Part shown: positions 59,601 through 64,000 of the stretch, piece after piece
Layout: every line of letters begins with the position of its first letter
How positions within the stretch are numbered: position 1 is the first letter of the stretch
Assembly (NCBI GenBank): GCA_012934845.2
Contig: WNNJ02000201.1
Location: 1 to 64,000, forward strand
From: Pomphorhynchus laevis
Taxonomy: Eukaryota > Acanthocephala > Palaeacanthocephala > Echinorhynchida > Pomphorhynchidae
Direction: 5' to 3'
DNA length: 64,000 nt
Program-made: the position numbers and the translations under genes
The notes under the pieces: model-generated
Database searches by the model: none
The model's input: the letters and a program-made list of their open reading frames with translations, nothing else
Told to the model about the DNA's origin: nothing

Positions 59601-60906
59601 ATATTAAACTATTTAATTATAAATAGTTAACTGTGTAATTTTATTTAATTTCTTAATTACTTAACTATTTAATTTCACAATGAGTAATTTTATTTGCTTA
59701 TAGCAAACTATAATAAGTATAAAAGTATATTATTATATAATTTTACACGTTACGTAATAATATTATTTTCTATTATTTAATTATAGCATGCATATAAATT
59801 AAGGTAATGTTATAAAATATTACAGTAATATTAGAAATAATAATTATAAATTAATAATTAAATATTTTTTAATAATAATTTTTCAAAAAAGCATTGGTTC
59901 CCGTAAATGGGCATTAATTCAAACTTTAAAATCAGTTCCAATCATTTCAGGATTTGTAGTTACCTGTGATCGATCGAGGAAATCTTAAACATGCAAATGC
60001 ATATATCATTATAGCAAAATCAATCTTGCGCTTTAAATTGACAATAACGTCGTTGTATTTTAAAAGGCTTGCTCTGGTAAGCGTGAACGCGATTGATTTG
60101 AGTACTGCATTTACTATGCTGCCAATGCCTCCAGAGGTGGAAAACACCAAATGAACGAAACCGCCATTCTCCATCTGAGATATTCGTTCGTTGTATTTGG
60201 CAAACTTACGGGAACAATTATATTCGAGTGATGACGATAGTTCTCTGTTAACGTAAGATTGAGCATACACCGATAATATACTGACTTTAAAAAACGTCCT
60301 ATCGAATCTTTCGGTAGAGAAGTTAGAGCAGACCACATCCAAGCGGGCGTTTAGGTCCCGAGTTGTTGTCCTGCGTTTGAAGTCAATTGAATCAAGGACA
60401 TTCGATAGAAGCTGTTCGATCGTAACACCAGAGCATATCCTAAATAATAATATCATCCTATATAATAATTAAATAATTATAATAATTTTATTTAATAATA
60501 ATTAAATAATAATTAAATAATTATTACATAAATATTATTACATATTTTTAATTAATAAAAATATGAATCTTGAAATTATTAAAATGTTATTTTGATTGAT
60601 AATAATATTATTAATATTATTAATACACACCAAAATATGTTATATCGAATTTTCAACCATCAAAATTAGTTAAAAATATTTATCAGCTTATCAATCTTTT
60701 TATTCAGCTTCATTATCTAATATGTGGAACTCAAGATGACGAGTGGACAGAGGATGGACTGCAAAATTGTTGTAGATTCGCAATGGGATATACGGGTCAA
60801 AGTGATCAAATCATATGGTTATTTAAATTTATGTGCACCTTTGATCAACTTGAGCGTCGCCAGTTCATACAATTTGTCACTGGAACACCTTGTTTACCCT
60901 ATGGAG
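26412..60906 (+). CDS. TRIP12: TRIP12/UFD4-type HECT E3 ubiquitin ligase (partial, 22 exons)
   Basis: A K-HECT ubiquitin ligase that, in its family, transfers ubiquitin from an E2 via a thioester to substrates in ubiquitin-fusion degradation and chromatin control, usually in the nucleus. Exons (all GT-AG): 26412-26449, 26504-26674, 28431-28499, 29388-29589, 31592-31732, 31783-32401, 38899-39024, 39077-39469, 40762-41349, 41402-41517, 43196-43271, 43326-43538, 46297-46467, 52988-53192, 53246-53884, 53929-54024, 56444-56531, 56581-56714, 56761-56931, 57490-57627, 59316-59429, 60708-60906. About 1,565 codons are visible; human TRIP12 is about 2,000. Order of parts: acidic/basic N-terminus, ARM-like repeats, WWE, linker, HECT. 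Phases agree at every junction except 46,467 to ~53,000. The start codon and the catalytic-cysteine exon are not in view. ARM plus WWE favours TRIP12 over HECTD1. Confidence 0.93.
26675..28430 (+). repeat. Intron 2 with 18-bp minisatellite (27,045-27,192) and R1 fragment
   Basis: At 27,045-27,192 eight or more diverged 18-bp units of the type CAGTTCAGTAACGTTCGT lie head to tail. An inverted R1 piece (AGCA... TCCTCCTGATGATC... TACATCGAATG) lies at ~27,595-27,670. The rest is unique AT-rich DNA. Confidence 0.75.
28431..28499 (+). CDS. TRIP12: TRIP12-like exon 3
   Basis: A 69-bp exon, phase 1 at both ends, encoding DTSESSDDSNNNTAKRSRSH plus SAA. The AKRSRS-S string has a close counterpart in the vertebrate TRIP12 N-terminus and looks like part of a nuclear-localisation or phosphorylation-rich segment. 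The acceptor is ...TTACTCACAG and the donor GTATGT, both strong. Confidence 0.8.
28669..28990 (+). repeat. ~68-bp direct duplication in intron 3
   Basis: CATTTAATTTTAATACTTTA through AAGTCAATAAAA and ATTAGGCAACATG occurs at ~28,669-28,735 and again at ~28,922-28,987, with only a few differences. No function is suggested. Confidence 0.85.
29388..29589 (+). CDS. TRIP12: TRIP12-like exon 4: acidic region
   Basis: This 202-bp exon encodes DPTAPPMPVRSRMESPDERQ and a strongly acidic run (EEPDDDEDVIEESQEL, EEIEEEDEDDDQPM), ending in DAE plus two bases of the next codon. The acidic stretch precedes the ARM-like repeats in the family. Donor GTGATT and acceptor CTATTTAG are acceptable. Phase 1 in, phase 2 out, matching both neighbours. 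Confidence 0.85.
29590..31591. other. Intron 4: AT-rich, R1 left part, palindrome
   Basis: An open frame at 29,993-30,307 shows no recognised motif. An R1 left part lies at ~30,460-30,660, closely matching 37,090-37,250. A perfect 30-bp palindrome, AAACCGCAGTTGTTA with its complement and no spacer, lies at 30,882-30,911. Confidence 0.7.
31592..32401 (+). CDS. TRIP12: TRIP12-like exons 5-6: start of ARM-like repeats
   Basis: Exon 5 (31,592-31,732) has SYMDYVERAAELMPIQGG...; a 50-bp intron; exon 6 (31,783-32,401) has RRSHQLFQQPQ then HVPERLLTLINMLETVSSLE, ILTEIGEFILLNNEDNLQNF, ILACKALAFLCEALPTSAVA and HALKVLEWLAIRNQARSILT. This matches the ARM-like segment of TRIP12 (for example EEMCNMLVMGNEETLGGF and [20 protein letters not shown] in human). 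Exon 6 ends in phase 0 at TTACAG|GTAATA. Helical repeats here are expected to bind substrates or partners. Confidence 0.93.
32402..33895. other. Intron 6, first part: R1 pieces and hairpins
   Basis: R1 traces lie at ~32,660-32,745 and at ~33,815-33,890 (with the hairpin AAATACG/CGTATTT). Two short perfect foldbacks are at 32,746-32,773 (11-bp arms, 6-nt loop) and 33,502-33,531 (12-bp arms, 6-nt loop). No exon motif was recognised. Confidence 0.65.
34086..36850 (+). mobile_element. Near full-length LINE with C-terminal restriction-like endonuclease
   Basis: One long protein, about 910 codons, in two frames joined at an A8 run near 35,405 and truncated at its 3' end near 36,840. N-terminus: a cysteine cluster (CCSCNGPAARCKGCKC, CFNCRAINCRN). 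Reverse transcriptase: GGAGPSGLDSTAWQ, RPIGISDTSRRIISKAI, SIDATNAFNKINRQ (motif A), GFTQGDPFAMP (B), WYADDANFVGD (C). C-terminus: a CPCGDL...SHGLSC zinc knuckle, then RHDAVRD, ARLDISCRG and ERTFFDVRS, the layout of an R2-type restriction-like nuclease (the R/KxDI and D-x-R steps). It is more GC-rich than the intron and otherwise open, so it is young. Same orientation as the host gene, inside intron 6. Confidence 0.85.
37080..37630 (+). repeat. R1 repeat: best-preserved copies, in tandem
   Basis: A left part (37,090-37,260) leads to a right part at 37,261-37,430; the right part is then repeated at 37,444-37,600 almost without change. Landmarks in the first copy: CTGCTATG 37,293-37,300 with CATAGCAG 37,335-37,342; GGCCCC 37,313-37,318 with GGGGCC 37,344-37,349; hairpin AAATACAT/ATGTATTT 37,350-37,372. 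The tail reads TCTTATTCTAATACAAAGTA then ATTATTTATTATCCATCC. Confidence 0.9.
37630..37955 (-). pseudogene. YIDD-type reverse transcriptase fragment, copy 3
   Basis: The minus-strand frame (37,640-37,870) reads HEHSCIPYNIKYNTLNNEIL, RIATICNDIGFLQNHLNNLI and then FKLGYYKNNIKQKIVKYI, the end of the protein. Together with 62,825-63,199 it gives the C-terminal ~150 residues. The R1 pair lies directly after its 3' end. The open frame and close match to the 62.8-kb copy suggest fairly recent activity. Confidence 0.7.
38317..38475. repeat. Imperfect ~24-bp inverted repeat
   Basis: TTTAAAATTTAAACTGGAAATT and AATTTCCAGTTTATAATTTTA face each other about 110 bp apart; between them are shorter nested inverted stretches (AATTAAATATT / AATATTTAATT). 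It may be a decayed foldback element. Confidence 0.5.
38640..38770 (+). repeat. R1 right-part fragment
   Basis: Begins CCAACATAGCAGCGGGGCTA, then the diverged hairpin AAATGCATGCTAATGACTTG and the usual tail (AATACAAAGCATATTGTTTA). The first halves of the proposed stems are missing. Confidence 0.75.
38899..39469 (+). CDS. TRIP12: TRIP12-like exons 7-8: ARM-like repeats and first half of WWE
   Basis: Exon 7 (38,899-39,024) encodes DYTFSSRVCKAIHALCSNFR...IQKA; a 52-bp intron; exon 8 (39,077-39,469) encodes FIPEIDRNFANNKCLLLRSI, then YTDILYDILSLIDIFF and finally KYVWQWKDDAYGWQSYT and CWIIE. The W-W-KDD-G-W pattern is the first half of the WWE domain (human TRIP12 IWQWRDDRGLWHPY); WWE domains bind poly-ADP-ribose. 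All junctions are phase 0. Donor GTAAGT is consensus. Confidence 0.92.
39640..40475 (-). pseudogene. RTE-like LINE 3' fragment
   Basis: On the minus strand: VVLLASCPEDLQWLLDRFTI, the KTVFMCSSR region and FKYLGILFSRDGSNI (40,177-40,470), the stretch just after the YADD box; then SLREKVRNSIIRDG and LRWLGHVLRMSMDRLSRRVF (39,823-40,035), and a C-terminal trace at 39,640-39,821. The LRW-GHV-RM block is typical of RTE/BovB-like proteins. At least two frame changes. The 5' edge, near 40,475, coincides with a 26-bp foldback. It lies in intron 8. Confidence 0.8.
40475..40549. repeat. 26-bp perfect foldback at the truncated LINE edge
   Basis: Bases 40,475-40,500 are the exact reverse complement of 40,524-40,549, with a 23-nt spacer. 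One arm is LINE coding sequence, so the other must be an inverted copy of it made at the breakpoint. Confidence 0.9.
40762..41517 (+). CDS. TRIP12: TRIP12-like exons 9-10: second half of WWE and linker
   Basis: Exon 9 (40,762-41,349) begins TAYLNNYDEISPL and NRYYTIDFGRMLQINEESGS, the second half of the WWE domain, then ARNVQRLNIR. It goes on with LVQSFFIPIYELSQNP, YSMLNSSCAVLMICALHLIY and HLHPREQYLFYGIM, matching the helical region after WWE in TRIP12. A 52-bp intron separates exon 10 (41,402-41,517), IVEMPRIQQLFPMGDRMGIS and QVTPGQIANTPQPNRG. The donor of exon 9 is GTAAAA; reading through would hit a stop after five codons. Phase 0 then phase 2. Confidence 0.88.
41518..43195. other. Intron 10, AT-rich with a 14-bp foldback
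   Basis: TGTTCCATTTTATA and its complement lie at 42,213-42,242 with a 2-nt loop. A segment with AAATGAATGTTA(C/A)AATGCCA is repeated at ~42,563 and ~42,637. No coding signal. Confidence 0.65.
43196..43538 (+). CDS. TRIP12: TRIP12-like exons 11-12
   Basis: Exon 11 (43,196-43,271; GVAGDSTLVHRFITRYQFVP then EPIIMS) and exon 12 (43,326-43,538; RTGRRHVHRGSGAGSTDVVR, EWIRLRSFEMSSQFRQQFSV, ELKELSNELQTSS) are separated by a 54-bp intron. The segment corresponds to the WIKEQAHKFVERYFS region of human TRIP12. Phases 2-0 and 0-0 agree. Exon 12 ends at GTATGT. Confidence 0.8.
43539..46296. repeat. Intron 12: AT-rich, R2 copy at 45,430-46,040
   Basis: An R2 copy, partly diverged, runs from ~45,430 (GCCGACGAGGTCAATGATCG) through TAGGATTAAAATAGCATGCA to CAGTAGCTGATGAGGTCAAC (45,945) and ends near 46,040. 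A 13-bp foldback with a 3-nt loop is at 44,323-44,351. TA-rich palindromic runs lie at 43,885-43,950. Otherwise nothing was recognised. Confidence 0.7.
46297..46467 (+). CDS. TRIP12: TRIP12-like exon 13
   Basis: A 171-bp exon, phase 0 at both ends, encoding QKEDVVLRILKAIKPETTVH, QLVESSVFISLFNYLNLANK and LPRIQHLIHLLKQ. It corresponds to the ...SGFVKQLLLYLTSKSE... segment of human TRIP12. Acceptor TTATTTTTCAG and donor GTAAGT are near consensus. In the family roughly 100 more residues follow before the next segment recognised here. Confidence 0.85.
46468..48884. other. Intron 13, first part: unique AT-rich DNA
   Basis: No exon with a recognised match was found, although one short exon (phase 0 in, phase 2 out) may be missing from this intron. 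A 73-codon frame at 47,821-48,042 (VAKIVLQQSNNIESICFLLI) is the only coding-like stretch, but it does not resemble the family. Two ~70-bp segments with TATGGTGAATA(T/A)TAAACCTGAC recur at ~47,460 and ~47,688. Confidence 0.55.
48885..49939. repeat. ~1,055-bp inverted duplication, left arm
   Basis: This is the reverse complement of 57,664-58,718 with no difference found on reading it through. The left edge begins GAATCAATTAATAAAAACAT and the right edge ends TTATTCGAGCTCGAAAATTT. Within it are R1-like pieces (TATGAATTTATTAATAAATA; AGCGGTCATCTGGAGGAGCT; a second at 49,790). The arms lie in introns 13 and 20 of the TRIP12-like gene, 7.7 kb apart. Confidence 0.93.
49940..51560 (-). mobile_element. 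LTR-retrotransposon gag fossil
   Basis: A minus-strand remnant of the gag region of an LTR retrotransposon, old and broken, with no pol or matched LTRs recognised. It keeps a gag-like helical segment (MEANEVYAKWIARLKDLAKN, 50,192-50,455), a nearby basic region and a CCHC-like knuckle (CCRCSGRHN, ~50,020). Related short sequences at ~50,930-51,000 and ~51,465-51,530 may be terminal or duplicated parts. It lies against the left arm of the inverted duplication in intron 13, antisense to the host gene. The family (Gypsy- or BEL-like) was not settled. Confidence 0.6.
51985..52067. repeat. 83-bp direct duplicate of part of the gag fossil
   Basis: ATCATTGATCGCTTGACCAT through to TAGTAATATTTCTTTCG is the same here and at 50,510-50,592, with no other similarity around it. 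Confidence 0.92.
52068..52987. other. Intron 13, last part: AT-rich
   Basis: No motif recognised. A ~45-bp TA-rich segment with AATATAATATATTATAAGAT is repeated at ~52,417 and ~52,605. Confidence 0.6.
52988..53884 (+). CDS. TRIP12: TRIP12-like exons 14-15: K-HECT region
   Basis: Exon 14 (52,988 or 53,001 to 53,192) encodes ESVSAVVSSSGQQQSTVTLC, DAIWTRGRIGPIVYPTNTKI and YYHTYGWIG; a 53-bp intron; exon 15 (53,246-53,884) encodes EQVAYQPRSQYFVNPFVKLD, FKYPLLLLRFLSLLYKHLPA, DDSFPRWMRYLVYECFSLLP, FETRQIAFYTFNLPK and FGRLNRKK. The last parts match TRIP12's [34 protein letters not shown] and RLDRKKRTV. The acceptor after the pyrimidine tract (52,987) needs a preceding exon ending in phase 2, but exon 13 ends in phase 0; an AG at 53,000 would restore the frame. 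Confidence 0.88.
53929..54024 (+). CDS. TRIP12: TRIP12-like exon 16: entry to the HECT domain
   Basis: A 96-bp exon after an intron of only 44 bp, encoding IIVRRSNILKAAEELFSRLQ and VYTILDVTFEDE. It matches REELLKQAESVMQDLG...LEIQYENE of human TRIP12, the first part of the HECT N-lobe. Phase 0 at both ends. Confidence 0.88.
54025..56443. other. Intron 16: dense with short perfect foldbacks
   Basis: Foldbacks at 54,323-54,341 (8-bp arms), 54,361-54,384 (10), 54,465-54,496 (14, 4-nt loop), 54,543-54,570 (11), a nested cluster of GCTAACTTAAG/CTTAAGTTAGC arms at ~54,674-54,800, and 55,518-55,554 (17-bp arms, 3-nt loop). A 63-codon minus-strand frame at 55,533-55,724 has a hydrophobic, signal-like start but no known motif. 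No exon was recognised. Confidence 0.7.
56444..56931 (+). CDS. TRIP12: TRIP12-like exons 17-19: HECT N-lobe
   Basis: Exon 17 (56,444-56,531) VGYGNGPTNEFFALVSRECQ matches the G-GPT-EF-ALVS-E signature of HECT domains. Exon 18 (56,581-56,714) DQSRLLGLIPYPVPLRIPRT then KAKFRFIGKLLAKSIIDYKL matches FRFLGKLMAKAIMDFRLVD. Exon 19 (56,761-56,931) LDLPLSVVVYKWLLREEESI and MKYVDSDLYRQLLRFQQSLN follows. The introns between them are 49 and 46 bp. The phases (0-1, 1-0, 0-0) are consistent. Confidence 0.93.
57490..57627 (+). CDS. TRIP12: TRIP12-like exon 20: HECT N-lobe, FTLPG segment
   Basis: A 138-bp exon encoding NLNNDLTDELKSCYLNFTLP, GYSNIEMVKNGRNKNVVTSN and LADYIN. It matches [20 protein letters not shown] and VTIHNLEEYL of TRIP12. 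This segment, up to the E2-binding part of the N-lobe, is conserved in order and length. Phase 0 at both ends; donor GTATGT. Confidence 0.92.
57664..58718. repeat. ~1,055-bp inverted duplication, right arm
   Basis: Reverse complement of 48,885-49,939; it starts 36 bp after exon 20 ends. The same R1-like pieces are present in opposite orientation. No target-site duplication or terminal inverted repeat typical of a DNA transposon was seen at its edges. Confidence 0.93.
58719..59315. other. Remainder of intron 20
   Basis: AT-rich unique DNA with no recognised feature before the exon 21 acceptor. Confidence 0.6.
59316..59429 (+). CDS. TRIP12: TRIP12-like exon 21: end of HECT N-lobe
   Basis: A 114-bp exon encoding CVVRWRLVDGIRKQMEAMRD, SFYSVIPLSAIKCFHADE. 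It matches the family segment [20 protein letters not shown] then FESVFPLSHLQYFYPEE. An alternative AG six bases downstream gives an immediate stop, so the acceptor at 59,315 is preferred. Phase 0 at both ends. Confidence 0.9.
59940..60450 (-). pseudogene. C-terminal fragment of the restriction-like-endonuclease LINE
   Basis: The minus-strand frame (59,947-60,456) has RDLNARLDVVCSNFSTERFD then RTFFKVSILSVYAQ, the same nuclease motif seen at 36.75 kb (RDLGARLDISCRG, ERTFFDVRS), with K for the second D. It then continues further: KFAKYNERISQMENGGFVHL, VFSTSGGIGSIVNAVLKSIA and RKIDFAIMIYAFACLRFPRS, the family's C-terminus that the intron-6 copy lacks. It is a second, 5'-truncated member, opposite in strand, in intron 21. 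Confidence 0.8.
60708..60906 (+). CDS. TRIP12: TRIP12-like exon 22: HECT C-lobe start
   Basis: Encodes LHYLICGTQDDEWTEDGLQN, CCRFAMGYTGQSDQIIWLFK, FMCTFDQLERRQFIQFVTGT and PCLPYGG. It matches [20 protein letters not shown]...FLEILSSF...FLQFVTGSPRLPVGG. The exon ends in phase 1 at GGA G|GTATAA. The family continues with about 75 residues, including the catalytic cysteine (MTCVNYLKLP in human). No such sequence was seen from here to 64,000, so the last exon(s) should lie beyond the window. Confidence 0.93.
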
Positions 60907-61620
60907 GTATAAATGTATTGCTTATTTTCGTTTGTTCTGGCAACAGTTGCGCGCATTTTGAAAGCTATATCACATACGACAGCAATATTTTTCGAAAAAA
61001 TATTGTATTCTTGCAAGTGGTTAATCAGTTAATTTAACTGATTCCGACATTTGGCTAATTTTGGAATTTACACTCTGTGTAGAATAAGAAATGGCTCTCA
61101 ATAATTGGTGTATTACGTTTACGTTACCTCAGAAGATACTTTATTCCTTAGCGTTTGATTGGCATGTTTTCCAAACAAATTTGTCCAATCAAATTCTTTA
61201 AATTTGATGCATCGTCTCTTATTTGGTAGTCAATTCGTAAAATATATTTTTATTTTATATAAAACTTAGAATATAAAATTAATATTATAAATTAATATTT
61301 ATATTAATTATTATATTCATTATTATAATTAAACTTATTATTAAATTATTATTAAACTTATATTTTTAACTTTATAAAAATTATATTACATCTTATTTAA
61401 TTATTTTTAATTATTTATAATTTTATTTAGCATCACTTTTAATTTATAAATACATAGGCTCAGTTACCTCATCTGATTTATTTCGGATACTGAAGGATTT
61501 CGTAGAGAAGAAATCGAACTCTAATCCTTATTTTTATGCATCGTCTGTTATTTATTCAAAATTTGAATTATTTCATAAAATTATTTTTTAATTTTATGTT
61601 TTATGTTTTAACTCTTTATA
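60907..61620. other. Downstream of exon 22: AT-rich, R1 trace
   Basis: A 10-bp foldback with a 1-nt loop lies at 61,023-61,043. A diverged inverted R1 left part may be present at ~61,500-61,565 (ATGCATCGTCTGTTATTTATTC). No exon recognised. Confidence 0.55.
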
Positions 61621-61623
61621 AAT

Positions 61624-62066
61624 GTCATTATAGTAATTTAATTAATTAAATTAATTCGTTTATATAAAAATATATAATATAGATATAATTAACCGAGGAG
61701 GCAAAAAATATCTCATTTTATTCGGCTATAAATACTAAAATACGATATATTAATGCGATCGGATAATATAATTCGGATAAATACGAATTAATCATATACA
61801 TCAATTAAGTTGATATACCAGTCATTATAGTTAAATTAAATTAATTAATTAAATTAATTTAATTAATTAAATTAATTAATTTAATTAATTAAATTAATTC
61901 GTTTATATAAAAATATATAATATAGATATAATTAACCGAGGAGGCAAAAAATATCTCATTTTATTCGGCTATAAATACTAAAATACGATATATTAATGCG
62001 ATCGGATAATATAATTCGGATAAATACGAATTAATCATATACATCAATTAAGTTGATATACCATTG
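61624..62066 (+). repeat. Tandem duplication, offset 243 bp
   Basis: TTAATTCGTTTATATAAAAA through ATTAACCGAGGAGGCAAAAA to CATCAATTAAGTTGATATAC starts at 61,651 and again at 61,894, without visible difference. Between the copies the ATTAATTA motif is expanded. Confidence 0.92.
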
Positions 62067-62690
62067 CAGTCATTGTACTATTGGAATTTGGATGACGCTT
62101 TATATTCTGCACGCTACTTTAATCCTATACGTTAACAGCAGTATACGTTAACAGCTACATTTTAGCATTGGTTGATCTCATCAGTTACTGATCCGTGTCA
62201 CGGATCATATATACGTGTCACGTTTCGGTAATGTTAATGTTGGCTGACGATCATTCCTCTGCGTTTTGGCAATTAAATTTAAAGAAAGATTTTCGTCTTA
62301 CATTTTGCAAATTTAATTCAAATCATTTCTGATTTCAAATTTAATCAGCGTTGGTATGGGAAGGTGCAACTTTAAATTTGAAAACCTACCTAATTTTCCT
62401 AATGATTACAATTATAAAACTAATCATCTATAGATTAACGCAGATAATGATTTCAATTGAGTTTGCAAAATGTAAGACGAAAGTCTTTCATTAAATGTAA
62501 TTGCCAATAAAAGCTGACGAGTGAAATTATCGTCAGCCAACATTAAAAGAACTGACACGTGAAATGTAGGTATTGGATCAGTAGCTGATGAGGTTTACCA
62601 ATACTGAAATGCGGCGTACTGCTTTTGGCGTATATATAGGAATATAGTAGTGTGCAGAATTAAAATATTCATCAAAATTTCATATGCGTA
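62067..62690. repeat. Inverted pair of R2 copies
   Basis: A minus-oriented R2 (62,095-~62,440) meets a plus-oriented R2 (~62,440-62,690) head to head. The minus copy has GCACGCTACTTTAATCCTAT and GGCTGACGATCATTCC; the plus copy has GCCAACATTAAAAGAACTGA and CAGTAGCTGATGAGGTTTAC. The minus copy also has an added GATCCGTG/CACGGATC hairpin near 62,190-62,210. Confidence 0.8.
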
Positions 62691-62824
62691 AAGTTTAATT
62701 TGTAAGAAACTCGTAGTTTATATTTATTTTTTCTTAAAAAAAATATTTATTTATTTATTCAATATAAAAAGAATATGAATTTGTTCATAACTGTTTAAAC
62801 AACAAAGTTAAATGTTAAAAAGAT

Positions 62825-63199
62825 ATGAAATATATGTTTCGATACATTGATGATATATGTGTATTTAATTCAAATAATTTTTATTCAATTAGTGAACAAA
62901 TTTATCCAGAAAGCCTCATTCTTAACAAAACCAATATTAATGATAAAGAAGGTGTATATCTAGATATGAACATTAAATTAACATTAACTAAAACTACTAT
63001 TAATTTATATCGTAAAGATGACATATTTAAATTTACAAGAAACATATTTTTACATGAGCATTCATGCATACCATATAATATAAAATATAATACATTAAAT
63101 AATGAAATTTTAAGAATTGCAACAATATGTAATGATATTGGCTTTCTTCAAAATCATTTAATTTTTAAACCAGGTCACTATAAAAATATCATCAAATAG
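62825..63199 (+). pseudogene. YIDD-type reverse transcriptase fragment, copy 4 (longest)
   Basis: A 124-codon open frame begins KYMFRYIDDICVFNSNNFYS, with the catalytic YIDD box, then SEQIYPESLILNKTNINDKE, GVYLDMNIKLTLTKTTINLY, RKDDIFKFTRNIFLHEHSCI and EILRIATICNDIGFLQNH. RYIDDI followed by a YLDM step and an LY-K-D-F block is shared with a group of animal retroelements that I believe to be Penelope-related, but this was not checked. The 5' part of the protein is missing. The copies at 24.2, 25.6 and 37.6 kb are its relatives, and R1 follows on the 3' side in all four. Confidence 0.7.
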
Positions 63200-63249
63200 A
63201 AAATAGTAAAATATATAAATCAAAACAATAAAAATAAATTTAAAATCAT

Positions 63250-63500
63250 TAGTGTAACATTTTTACAGGTGGATAGTAAATCATATACTTTGTATTAGAA
63301 TATAATACTAGATAAGCGAATTTCGTCAGAGAAAATACGTCATAAACATGCGTTTGCCCCTTCTATGTCGAGTCGATGAATATGGGCCCAAATTTGAAAA
63401 CAAAAGTTTCTCCTTATTTTTATAAAATCTTAAATCTGAGCAGTTCCTATGGCAGTTTATCTTGATGGCCTCTAATCCATAATTTGATACATCGTTTTTG
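63250..63500 (-). repeat. R1 repeat, inverted
   Basis: In reverse complement: CGATGTATCAAATTATGGAT, AACTGCCATAGGAACTGCTC, GGGCCCATATTCATCG, ...GGGGCAAACGCATG, GACGTATTTTCTCTGACG and the tail TATTCTAATACAAAGTATAT. It has diverged and carries an insertion between the proposed stems. Confidence 0.75.
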
Positions 63501-64000
63501 AAAAATTAAAAATAATTTTTATTTTTTAAAATAAAAATTGTTTTTATTTTAAATTTCAATTATAAATTTTATATAATATTTATTTATTATTTGTAATTAT
63601 TTAATTATTTGTTATTTTTAATTTATAAAATACGTAAATTTAGTAAACGATTTTTAAACATGACCAATATACATTATACATTCATATAATTTATACATTC
63701 CTTCATACATGTCTTATTGTTAATATAAGTCACGCGAGAATCACTAAATTCGCTCTGCTACAAAAAGATTATAAAAATCTGTTAAAAAAGTCGTTAACTG
63801 TAAATTATGGAAATAATAAAAGACTCGATTAATATGTTACGATTATTATAGGAATTATGGCAACGAATATAAATTTGTTGATAAATATTTGAGTTTAAGT
63901 ATTAAACAATTGATATATACACTAGGATTTTACGGATTAAATTGTAGCTATAAATCACTGATGCATACAAAGATTAATCAAAATCATATAATTAATCAAT
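63501..64000. other. No recognisable gene
   Basis: AT-rich DNA to the end of the window; no TRIP12-like terminal exon was seen. Confidence 0.6.

Noticed and set aside
1-64000. CRISPR arrays, tRNA or rRNA genes, bacterial-type operons
   Set aside because: No regularly spaced short repeats with unique spacers, no cloverleaf with conserved loops and no rRNA core sequence were noticed; the tandem arrays present have no spacers.

Overview
The window is AT-rich invertebrate-type metazoan DNA. It holds one large, intron-rich host gene (from before 26.4 kb to beyond 60.9 kb, + strand) inside a dense bed of retroelement remains. GT-AG introns, a TRIP12/UFD4-type HECT ubiquitin ligase, LINEs of several clades, Penelope-like pieces and a tandem hammerhead-ribozyme repeat all point to an animal. 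The species cannot be named from the sequence; no bacterial-type operons, tRNA or rRNA genes were seen.

Layout. 1-0.87 kb: a tandem dimer of a ~443-bp unit, each copy with a hammerhead-like core, ending in a (TA)n tract. 0.87-1.6 kb: a block of inverted and direct repeats. 2.0-3.6 kb: two decayed + strand LINE 3' parts. 3.6-12.9 kb: a minus-strand pile-up of LINE family A (with a 16-bp minisatellite at its 5' end) and family B (two copies, one with a ~20-bp minisatellite at its 5' end). 13.8-17.3 kb: smaller LINE pieces. 17.4-26.4 kb: very AT-rich DNA with repeats here called R1 and R2, pieces of a YIDD-type reverse transcriptase and a GIY-YIG fragment.

26.4-60.9 kb: 22 exons of a TRIP12-like E3 ligase, with an acidic N-terminus, ARM-like repeats, a WWE domain split over two exons, the K-HECT linker and most of the HECT domain. 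Exon phases agree at every junction but one (46,467 to ~53,000). The first exon(s) and the last exon(s), including the one with the catalytic cysteine, were not found. Introns are either 44-54 bp (nine) or over 550 bp (twelve). The long ones carry a near full-length LINE with a restriction-like endonuclease, an RTE-like fragment, a gag fossil, R1/R2 copies and a ~1,055-bp inverted duplication whose arms lie in two different introns.

60.9-64 kb: the intron or flank after the last exon seen, with a tandem duplication, an inverted R2 pair and a + strand YIDD reverse transcriptase fragment followed by R1.

Points that deserve a second look are the tandem hammerhead unit, the possible pseudoknot in R1, the inverted duplication inside the host gene, the 5' minisatellites shared by two LINE families, and the many very short perfect foldbacks. 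All coordinates and structures were read by eye; family names rest on recognised motifs and not on searches.
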